NCBI GenBank assembly: GCA_947246685.1
Contig: CAMXSN010000001.1
Coordinates: 1 to 64,000 of the forward strand
Length of the DNA: 64,000 bases
Direction of reading: 5' to 3'
Source: an uncultured Clostridia bacterium
GTDB taxonomy: Bacteria > Bacillota > Clostridia > Christensenellales > UBA3700
Below the pieces are notes generated by a model that worked only from the letters and a program-made list of their open reading frames with translations, was not told where the DNA came from and ran no database searches. A program made the translations under genes and the position numbers. Positions 1 to 7,466 of this stretch are shown in pieces (positions within the stretch are counted from its first letter, which is position 1; the number at the start of each line of letters is the position of its first letter).

Positions 1-90
1 GTCACCCTGAGCGAAACGCAGTGAAGTCGAACGGGTCTAAACCGATTAATATACCATTGAGATTCTTCGACTTCGCTCAGAATGACATTA
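1..90. repeat. Imperfect inverted repeat (gtcaccctgagcga...gaagtcgaacgggtct / agattcttcgacttcgctcagaatgac), REP/MITE-like
   Basis: Left arm gtcaccctgagcga(...)gaagtcgaa is an imperfect reverse complement of right arm ttcgacttcgctcagaatgac. Confidence 0.6.
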
Positions 91-413
91 ATATTTATTT
101 GTTAGTAAACTAGAATAGTTATTCTCTTACTAAGATACTTAACTAATAGGTTCTGTAATATTGAGCGGAGCGACAGCGCAGTAGAAATTTCTAATCGGCA
201 TTAGAGATATTGCGTTTTTGATTGCTTGATTCATTAAATTTATTGTTAATAATTTAACGACATTAATCGTACTTTATAAGAAATGTTGCTGATAATTTTA
301 ATATATTTTTAAGGTTATGAATAATTTCAATAATTTTTGACAACGCCGTCGAAAATTAGTAAAATGTATAAGTCAAAAAATATAAATATTATATATTTAT
401 GTTAAGAGGGAGT

Positions 414-3400
414 ATGAAAAAGTTAAGCATAAAAATAGTCGTGGCGATAATGTTGGTGGCCGTATTTATTACGGCATTTGCCGCCTGTGAGAAAGCGCAA
501 AAAAACTTGCAGGTAACTTTTGTCAGCGAAGATACCACATATGCGGAAGCAAAGAGTATCGACGAGGTAAAAAAGTATTTGCAAAGCCAACCTACTATGG
601 ACGGATACGTATTTAAGGGGTGGTACCTAGATAAGGACGTATGGCAACAGCCTATTTCTGCCGAAAACGTAGCAGAATATGTTCAAAACGGGAATTACAA
701 AGTTTATGCCAAGTGGGCGGAGATTGTCGACGCGATTACCGTAATCTTTCAGGATTACAACGGCGGATATCTGTGGGAAAACGATTATGACAGATCGCAG
801 GAAATCAACCTCAATTTTATCAAACCTTCCGCTCGTCCCGACGACGATAAATATACTTATACTTTTATAGAATGGGAATGCGATATGAGCGATTTATCGC
901 AGGCTCAATATATTGCGACTCCCAAATACTCAAAAGAATACAGGACGTTTGACGTCAATTATTACGTCGACGGAGTATGCAGATTTACAGATAAGGTAAA
1001 ATACGGAGACGATGCCGATCTTGATTTGTTGGGTGAATTGAGTAAAGAATCCACTGAGCAGTATGAATACGTGTTTGAAGGTTGGCAGGGAAATTGGCAA
1101 AACGTTACTTCTGATATCAGCCTCGTTGCCAAGTTTACACAGAAGACAAGAAAATATAAAGTCGTATTCAATTACGGCGACGGAAAGAGCGAGACGCAAT
1201 ACGTTGAATACGGTAAATCTGCGGTTGCGCCGTCCAACACTGATAAAAAGAATACTAATCATTACGATTATAAATTTACAGGCTGGGATAACAGCTTTTC
1301 TAAAATTATTTCTAATACGACAGTAAACGCAAATTATTCCCAAACCATACACCTATTTGCGGTAAGATTTTGGGTAGATTCAACGTTGATAAAAGCCGAC
1401 AGCGTTGAATACGGTCAGTCTGCAATTGAACCTGACAGAGTGGTTAAGGCAGACGACGAGTTGTATTCATATAAGTTTGTCGGTTGGGATAAGAGTCCGT
1501 CCAACGTCACAAAAGATTTGGATATATTTGCGCAATTCGAGAAGAAGGCGCACGAATATGCGGTCAAATACGTCGATTGGGACGACGCTTTGATTTATAC
1601 TGAAAAAGTAAATGCAGGCGAAAGCGCAAAATATTCGACAGTTCCTCAAAGGGAAAACAGCGAACGTTACGAATACGTTTTCGATGGTTGGAGCGATAGC
1701 GACAAACTCTTACGCGTTATGCATGACATGACTGTCAAAGCCAAATACGTTCAGAATGAAAGGAAGTTTACCGTTACGTTCAACTATGGCGACGGAATGC
1801 AAAAAGTTGTTAGAGAAGTGCCGTACGGCGCGGATCTCACAGGATCGGACGATGTGCCGACCGATTTGGATAAAGCGCCGGAGGCAAGTCAGGAATACAT
1901 ATTTGTCGGTTGGGATAACGCTTTTGACAATATCAAATCGGATATAGTAATCAATGCCAAATATGTCAAGCGCGAGCGTATGTTTACAGTTAATTTCTGG
2001 GTTGACGAAGAATGCATTAAATCTGTAAGTGTAAAATACGGAGAAAGCGTAGAAGCTCCCCAAAGAGCGGTCAAAGTCACTGACGACGGATTTACATATG
2101 AATTTACAGGATGGGATAAAGATTTTGACAACATAACGGCAGACACAGACGTGCGCGCGCTATTTAATAAAATATCTCATAAATATACAGTTCAGTTTGT
2201 CAATTGGGACGGAGAATTGCTAGATACGCAGATAGTAGAAAGCGCAAATGCCGCAGTTTACGGCGGGGCTGCTCCGATCAGAGAGCCTAACGATAAATTC
2301 ACGTATGAATTTAAGGGATGGTCGGACAGCGATAGATTGCAATCCGTAACGGGTAATATGACTGTCTATGCGCTATATACGGATAAAGTAAGAACCTTTA
2401 CCGTTACTTTCAATTACGGACACGGTCTTAAAAAGGTAGAGGAAAATATACCGTACGGAGAAAACTTGACAAATTCTGCGCTTGTACCTACAGACACGGC
2501 AAAAGCGTCTACCAAGCAATTTGACTTTACTTTTATCGATTGGGATAAATATATCGGATACATATCGAGCGATATGGAAGTCAATGCCATTTATAAGGAG
2601 ACGATAAGGAAATATACGGTTACGTTTGTCAACAACGGCAGCGCGGTGAAGACGCAGGAAGTTGCGTATGGAGATTGCGCGTCGATTCCGTCGGAACTTT
2701 TGCCTAAAAACGATACTGTGCAGTGGAAGTATACGTTCCTCGGTTGGGCGGTCGCTGATGAAGATACAATTGATAACAGCGAAGATTTCAACGGAGTTGA
2801 CGTCGATAGCGTCAATGTCGAAGACGCCGTTACTTACACAGCCGTTTATTTGAGAGAGATACAGAGATATACAGTCAAGTTTTTCAACGACGAAGGTGAC
2901 GAAACAGCTTTGTCTGAGATAACGGTAGATTACGGAACAAACGTAATAGAGAAGGCTTTGGCTCCTATTCCGAGCAAAACGTCTACTCCGAGATTTGATT
3001 ATGTATTCACCAATTGGAGTAAGGAATTGACGTTTATTGCTAGCAACGTAGAGACCTTTGCAGTTTACAGCGCAAATGTAAGGTCATATAAAGTTACGTT
3101 TATGAACGGCGACGAAGTTCATGCCGAGTATACCGTACTGTATGAACATGCTGCTCCGGATCCCGGAATACCGACTCGAAATTCTACGGTTGAATACGAT
3201 TTCGTATTCCTCGGTTGGAACGGCGGATACACTTCTATCGTCGGCGACACGGTTATCACGGCAAATTACAGAAACGATCTGAGATATTATAAAGTTACTT
3301 ATTTTAATCTCGCAACGTATGAATTGATTTCTACGGTTGAGATGGGTTACGGAACAAGTATCGCCACCACGATAGTAAGAGACGGATATGATTTTGATTC

Positions 3401-5225
3401 GTGGTACAGAGATCCCGATTGCAACACCGTATTCGATATGGAAAACGATTTTGTCGACGGTACGATGATGCTTTTCGGCAACACCGTAATGCAGGGCTTG
3501 ATATTCAACGGCAACAACGAAATTACCGGCTACGAAGGCACTCAGGCAAATCTGGTTATTCCTATAGCTGCCAACGGCAGAAAAGTCGGCACAATTAAGA
3601 AAGAGGCTTTCAAAGGCAATACCGTTATCGGCAGCGTGTATATCCCCAGCACGATAACGTCTGTGGAAGAATACGCGTTCTCGGGACTCAATCTCACCGA
3701 GACGGGCGGGATTTACGTGCAGTCGGAGAAGAAGTGGACGGGTACGCCCAAGGGTTGGAATCAGTATTGGAACAGAGATTCGCTGACGTCATGGAATAGC
3801 GACAACAGACCCGTTACTTTCGGCGTCGACGGACTTTATACGGTGGGCGATTATCAGTACCTGCTTATCGGCAACGGCAACGTGGCGATCGTCAACAAGT
3901 TTGTCAACAACAATACGGCAAGAGCTTATATGGACGATAAGTTGGATCATAAGAAGGCGTTCTTTACGTCGACGGTTGAGACGGATGAGAAGACCGGACA
4001 GGAGAGAAATATATATCAGATAGATTACGTAATCAACACTTACAGCATTACTGATATTTCGGTATCGGCGTTTGAAGGATGCCTCAATCTTGTCAGCATA
4101 TTCATTCCGGAGACAATCACCTACGTAGGTAACTATGCTTTCAGCGGCGTGACAGCTAATATCTATATTCAAAGAAATAAGCCTACTTTGGGCGAAGTTC
4201 CGACGTCTCCGAGAGCATGGGGCGGAAAGTGGAAAGACAACCGTTCCGGTCAGAGCGGAGATAAGACGCTGTATTGGGGAATAATCGGTATGGAGAGAGT
4301 GGGAGTCTTTACCTATATCTTCAAGAACGATAACACTGCGATCGCAGCGGAATACAACGGAAGCTCCTCGGCGACGAGTGTAGACGTGCCGGGCAGCGTA
4401 GTATATAAAGACGTGACATATACCGTGACGGAGATCGGCGACGAGTTGCTATCCAATATGTTGATGCTCAACACGGTAACGCTCAACGAAGGTTTGAAGA
4501 AAATCGGCAGCAAAGTATTCTATATGGACGCAATGCTTTCGTCGATAAGCCTGCCGTCGACGCTTGAAGAAATCGGCGAGTATGCGTTTGTATGTACAAT
4601 GTCGCTCAAAGAGATCTATATACCCGCATCTGTCGACAAGGTTGGAGCGTTCTGTTTTGCAGGTTCGTCAGCTTCTATTTATTGCGGACAGAAGTTGACC
4701 TTAAACTTGCCGCCGGCAGGCTATATCCTTTATTGGAATATCAAATTAAGCTTCGACGACATCAGCAAATTGACCAACGTCAAAGATATTGCGCAGCTTA
4801 TATTCGATCTCAAATTCTTGCCGACGTATTGGAACGTAGCGGAGCTTTACGTGGATAAGGCAAGCGAAACGGGCAGACAAACTAATTTCAAATATGCTCT
4901 GTACAACGACGGTACGGCAGAAATCATTTCTTCTAGCAATACCATACTCAACGTGGAAAATTACGTTATTCCCGAGGTAGTATCGCTCAACGGCGTCGAG
5001 TATCGCGTGACGAAGATTGCAAAGGGGGCATTCTCAGAAAACACTGCATTAAAGACTTTGTATATACCGGCGTCGGTAACTAGTATAGAAGCGGGCGCTT
5101 TTGAGAAATGCGCTAATCTGACGATAAGCACTGCGCATGCGTCAAAGCCGAGCGGATGGCCTAACGATTTCCATCCCGAGGAAAAAGTCAATTACGGAGT
5201 TGCTCCGGTTGCGGTTGAGGATTAA
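414..5225 (+). CDS. Large lipoprotein with tandem InlB B-repeat/Listeria-Bacteroides-type (~65-75 aa) repeats and C-terminal BspA-like leucine-rich repeats
   Basis: Start most likely the internal ATG AAA AAG at 414; lipobox ITAFAAC; about 14 repeats of the form (Y/F)TVTF..G......VPYG.........Y.F.GWD..........V.A.Y; C-terminal AF.GN..I.SVYIPSTITSVEEYAFSG LRR motifs. Confidence 0.9.
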   Translation: MKKLSIKIVVAIMLVAVFITAFAACEKAQKNLQVTFVSEDTTYAEAKSIDEVKKYLQSQPTMDGYVFKGWYLDKDVWQQPISAENVAEYVQNGNYKVYAKWAEIVDAITVIFQDYNGGYLWENDYDRSQEINLNFIKPSARPDDDKYTYTFIEWECDMSDLSQAQYIATPKYSKEYRTFDVNYYVDGVCRFTDKVKYGDDADLDLLGELSKESTEQYEYVFEGWQGNWQNVTSDISLVAKFTQKTRKYKVVFNYGDGKSETQYVEYGKSAVAPSNTDKKNTNHYDYKFTGWDNSFSKIISNTTVNANYSQTIHLFAVRFWVDSTLIKADSVEYGQSAIEPDRVVKADDELYSYKFVGWDKSPSNVTKDLDIFAQFEKKAHEYAVKYVDWDDALIYTEKVNAGESAKYSTVPQRENSERYEYVFDGWSDSDKLLRVMHDMTVKAKYVQNERKFTVTFNYGDGMQKVVREVPYGADLTGSDDVPTDLDKAPEASQEYIFVGWDNAFDNIKSDIVINAKYVKRERMFTVNFWVDEECIKSVSVKYGESVEAPQRAVKVTDDGFTYEFTGWDKDFDNITADTDVRALFNKISHKYTVQFVNWDGELLDTQIVESANAAVYGGAAPIREPNDKFTYEFKGWSDSDRLQSVTGNMTVYALYTDKVRTFTVTFNYGHGLKKVEENIPYGENLTNSALVPTDTAKASTKQFDFTFIDWDKYIGYISSDMEVNAIYKETIRKYTVTFVNNGSAVKTQEVAYGDCASIPSELLPKNDTVQWKYTFLGWAVADEDTIDNSEDFNGVDVDSVNVEDAVTYTAVYLREIQRYTVKFFNDEGDETALSEITVDYGTNVIEKALAPIPSKTSTPRFDYVFTNWSKELTFIASNVETFAVYSANVRSYKVTFMNGDEVHAEYTVLYEHAAPDPGIPTRNSTVEYDFVFLGWNGGYTSIVGDTVITANYRNDLRYYKVTYFNLATYELISTVEMGYGTSIATTIVRDGYDFDSWYRDPDCNTVFDMENDFVDGTMMLFGNTVMQGLIFNGNNEITGYEGTQANLVIPIAANGRKVGTIKKEAFKGNTVIGSVYIPSTITSVEEYAFSGLNLTETGGIYVQSEKKWTGTPKGWNQYWNRDSLTSWNSDNRPVTFGVDGLYTVGDYQYLLIGNGNVAIVNKFVNNNTARAYMDDKLDHKKAFFTSTVETDEKTGQERNIYQIDYVINTYSITDISVSAFEGCLNLVSIFIPETITYVGNYAFSGVTANIYIQRNKPTLGEVPTSPRAWGGKWKDNRSGQSGDKTLYWGIIGMERVGVFTYIFKNDNTAIAAEYNGSSSATSVDVPGSVVYKDVTYTVTEIGDELLSNMLMLNTVTLNEGLKKIGSKVFYMDAMLSSISLPSTLEEIGEYAFVCTMSLKEIYIPASVDKVGAFCFAGSSASIYCGQKLTLNLPPAGYILYWNIKLSFDDISKLTNVKDIAQLIFDLKFLPTYWNVAELYVDKASETGRQTNFKYALYNDGTAEIISSSNTILNVENYVIPEVVSLNGVEYRVTKIAKGAFSENTALKTLYIPASVTSIEAGAFEKCANLTISTAHASKPSGWPNDFHPEEKVNYGVAPVAVED

Positions 5226-5230
5226 AAAAC

Positions 5231-5256
5231 AGAGGCGCGTTTAACGCGCCTCATTA
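5231..5256. terminator. Rho-independent terminator hairpin gaggcgcgtttaacgcgcctc
   Basis: 9-bp GC-rich stem immediately after the stop codon of the 1608-aa ORF. Confidence 0.6.
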
Positions 5257-5288
5257 AATTATAAGTACAAAAAGGTATTATTAATAGA

Positions 5289-5510
5289 TTAGATGCTTTC
5301 CAAGCCGTCAAATCCAAGCATCGAATCGGGAGTTTCGTTGAGATAAATACAAATCTCAATCAACGTATTGAAATCCGGCTCGTTTATTCCCAACAGCCAT
5401 CGGCTTACGGTCTGTTGAGTCGTGCCTAGCTTATCGGCAAGCTCTTTTTGCGTCAAATTATTTGATTTTAATGCAATTCTCAAGTTTTCTGCGAATTTAG
5501 ATAAATTCAT
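5289..5510 (-). CDS. XRE-family HTH transcriptional regulator (73 aa)
   Basis: LTQKELADKLGTTQQTVSRWLLG HTH; start codon directly abuts the mntP stop. Confidence 0.85.
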   Translation of the reverse strand: MNLSKFAENLRIALKSNNLTQKELADKLGTTQQTVSRWLLGINEPDFNTLIEICIYLNETPDSMLGFDGLESI

Positions 5511-6086
5511 TTAACCGCCTAAGCTAATAATATATTCCAAAAATATTTTTAAGCCGATTGCAATTAGTATAATTCCGCCGATTATTGCGGCTCTGTTTTT
5601 AACTAGCGTACCGAATTTTTTTCCTACAAAAAATGCAATAAACGAGAGCAGGAAAGTGATCGCTCCTATGATTCCGAATGATAGCATTGCCGAGCCTATG
5701 GAAGAATTTACATATACGACGCCTATGCTTAGGGCGTCTATTGAAGTAGCGAATGCCTGTATCAGAATTTCTGAAACACGCAACGTTTTCTCGCGTACGC
5801 CGTCGCTTTTTTTGGCTTTGTCTTTTACGCATTCGACTATCATTTTTATTCCAAGCGCGCTTAGAATTATCAGAGCTATTACAGGTATAAACGCCGAGAT
5901 ATATTTTGATATTAGAGTTCCTGCAAAATATCCAAACATAGGCATCACTGCTTGAAATATTCCGAATAGAGCGGCGATAGCCAACGCTTTGAGTGTTCTC
6001 ATATTTTTTTCCGCCATTGCGTTTGACATGGATACGCACGATGCGTCTACGGCAAGTCCCAATGCCATAATAATTGTTTCAAGCAT
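5511..6086 (-). CDS. mntP: Manganese efflux pump MntP
   Basis: 191 aa, six hydrophobic helices, GLAVDASCVSMSNAM and ATSIDALSIGV motifs; preceded by a Mn-type riboswitch. Confidence 0.9.
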   Translation of the reverse strand: MLETIIMALGLAVDASCVSMSNAMAEKNMRTLKALAIAALFGIFQAVMPMFGYFAGTLISKYISAFIPVIALIILSALGIKMIVECVKDKAKKSDGVREKTLRVSEILIQAFATSIDALSIGVVYVNSSIGSAMLSFGIIGAITFLLSFIAFFVGKKFGTLVKNRAAIIGGIILIAIGLKIFLEYIISLGG

Positions 6087-6102
6087 AAATTATCCTCGCA
6101 TA

Positions 6103-6129
6103 AAAAAAAGTATAGCGCATTTGCTATAC
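6103..6129 (-). terminator. Second terminator-like hairpin in the mntP leader (gtatagcaaatgcgctatac + T8)
   Basis: 7-bp stem GTATAGC/GCTATAC followed by a T run on the minus strand. Confidence 0.5.
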
Positions 6130-6169
6130 AATAAAAAAGACTCCATGTATAGCAAAGCATACATGAGTC
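6130..6169 (-). terminator. Riboswitch expression-platform terminator (gactcatgtatgctttgctatacatggagtc + T6)
   Basis: Stem GACTCATGTAT / ATACATGGAGTC followed by TTTTTT on the minus strand, at the 3' end of the aptamer. Confidence 0.75.
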
Positions 6170-6250
6170 TCGCCGTTTAATGCAAGCCAGATATTTCTAT
6201 CAGTATGTTGACTTGCAACGCTTATCGCGCCGTCTACTCCCTCAATACGT
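6160..6250 (-). ncRNA. yybP-ykoY (Mn2+) riboswitch aptamer upstream of mntP
   Basis: Minus strand reads ...TTGAGGGAGTAGACGGCG...TTGCAAGTCAACATACTGATAGAAATATCTGGCTTGCA...ACGGCGAGACTC. It has the GGGAGUAG and GCGAGACY conserved blocks around helices, and lies before an mntP gene. Confidence 0.85.
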
Positions 6251-6254
6251 TTAT

Positions 6255-6283
6255 ATTATATTTATATCTCACAATTTTGTCAA
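6255..6283 (-). promoter_or_regulatory. Promoter of riboswitch-mntP unit (TTGACA-N17-TATAAT)
   Basis: Exact consensus -35 and -10 with 17-nt spacer on the minus strand. Confidence 0.8.
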
Positions 6284-6422
6284 CAGTATTTTGTTTTTGC
6301 AGTTAAAATTGTTGTCGTAGGGCAAAACTATATTATTGTAAATTGAAAAAACTATCGAATAAAAAATATTTTTTGCATTAATTGCCGCTTAAACAGAAAA
6401 TTGAAAAAATGCAGAAAAACTC

Positions 6423-6451
6423 TTTACAAACAATAATTTATTTGATATTAT
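6423..6451 (+). promoter_or_regulatory. Promoter of tRNA cluster (TTTACA-N17-TATTAT)
   Basis: Near-consensus hexamers with 17-nt spacer, 15 bp before tRNA-Val. Confidence 0.6.
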
Positions 6452-6466
6452 ATATAAGCAATTTAT

Positions 6467-6542
6467 GGAAGTTTAGCTCAGTTGGGAGAGCATCTGCCTT
6501 ACAAGCAGAGGGTCATAGGTTCGAGCCCTATAACTTCCACCA
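6467..6542 (+). tRNA. tRNA-Val(TAC)
   Basis: Cloverleaf with CTGCC TTACAAG CAG anticodon arm, GGTTCGAGCC T-arm, encoded CCA. Confidence 0.95.
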
Positions 6543-6546
6543 TAAT

Positions 6547-6621
<75 letters not shown>

Positions 6622-6663
6622 AGTCACTTTTATGTCGCTTGTTGCATATAATGAGATTGATGT

Positions 6664-6737
6664 GGCACCATAGCCAAGTGGTAAGGCAGAGCTCTGCAAA
6701 AGCTTCACCCCCAGTTCAAATCTGGGTGGTGCCTCCA
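6664..6737 (+). tRNA. tRNA-Cys(GCA)
   Basis: GGCACCA...TGGTGCCTCCA; loop CTGCAAA gives anticodon GCA. Confidence 0.95.
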
Positions 6738-6738
6738 A

Positions 6739-6769
6739 AAAAGCTCTTGCTAAGGCAAGAGCTTTTTTA
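6739..6769 (+). terminator. Terminator aaaagctcttgctaaggcaagagctttttt
   Basis: Perfect stem AAAGCTCTTGC/GCAAGAGCTTT plus T run. Confidence 0.75.
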
Positions 6770-6780
6770 TATCGTATTAT

Positions 6781-6867
6781 GCTGCTGTGGTGGAATAGGC
6801 AGACACAAGGGACTTAAAATCCCTCGGAGGCGACTCCGTACCGGTTCAAGTCCGGTCAGCAGCACCA
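6781..6867 (+). tRNA. tRNA-Leu(TAA)
   Basis: Class II tRNA with long variable arm, GGGACTTAAAATCCC anticodon arm, GCTGCTG/CAGCAGC acceptor, encoded CCA. Confidence 0.95.
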
Positions 6868-7138
6868 GAGCAAGTATGCTGCCGCAGACTTGCGAAAGTG
6901 CGGCAGACGCGGACAGACCGAAATAGTGACGCTCGCACAAGACGCATATGCTTGCTCGCTAGACCGTCGAGTACTCCTTACAAGTGCCGGTCAAGCAGCA
7001 CCAAAGCAAGTATGCTGCCGCAGACTTGCGAAAGTGCGGCAGACGCGGACAGACCGAAATAGTGACGCTCGCACGAGACGCATGTGCTTGCTCGCTAGAC
7101 CGTCGAGTACTCCTTACAAGTGCCGGTCAGCAGCACCA
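6868..7138 (+). repeat. Two tandem ~136-bp structured repeat units, each ending with a copy of the tRNA-Leu 3' end (ccggtcagcagcacca)
   Basis: CCA ends at 6867, 7003 and 7138 (periods 136 and 135); unit bodies nearly identical; internal hairpin CTGCCGCAgaCTTgcgAAAGTGCGGCAG. Confidence 0.95.
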
Positions 7139-7182
7139 GTGTAATTAAGATAGGGACAAGCATCAGCAAAATTTAATATTTT

Positions 7183-7259
7183 CGGGGTGTAGCGCAGTTT
7201 GGTAGCGCGCTTGGTTCGGGACCAAGAGGCCGTGGGTTCGAATCCCGCCACTCCGACCA
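7183..7259 (+). tRNA. tRNA-Pro(CGG)
   Basis: CGGGGTG...CACTCCGACCA; loop TTCGGGA gives anticodon CGG. Confidence 0.95.
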
Positions 7260-7263
7260 AATG

Positions 7264-7296
7264 AATGACTTGCAATTTTGCAAGTCATTTTATTTT
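7264..7296 (+). terminator. Terminator aatgacttgcaattttgcaagtcattttatttt
   Basis: 10-bp stem with T-rich tail. Confidence 0.75.
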
Positions 7297-7419
7297 ATAA
7301 TAGAATTTGACTAATAATTTTTATGCGGTTGAATATTATATTGACCAAATTGAATTAATATGAAATTTAACGTTTGCGATGAATAATATGAGTAAATTGT
7401 CGAATTTGGGAATAAAACA

Positions 7420-7448
7420 TTGAAAAATTTTACCTTAAATGATATAAT
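7420..7448 (+). promoter_or_regulatory. Promoter of RyR/SLOG operon (TTGAAA-N17-TATAAT)
   Basis: Near-consensus hexamers with exact 17-nt spacer, about 19 bp upstream of the ATG. Confidence 0.65.
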
Positions 7449-7466
7449 CGAAACTGTGAGGTGAAT

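Noticed and set aside
399-5225. Sortase-anchored internalin
   Set aside because: Repeats are InlB-like, but there is a lipobox at the N-terminus and no LPxTG-TM-basic tail at the C-terminus (ends ...VNYGVAPVAVED).
6868-7138. CRISPR array
   Set aside because: Only two long units with no repeat/spacer alternation and no cas genes in the window; bounded by tRNA 3' ends.
6890-7144. 84-aa ORF across the tRNA-Leu repeat units
   Set aside because: Internally repeated only because the DNA is duplicated; sequence is explained by structured non-coding units, no SD.
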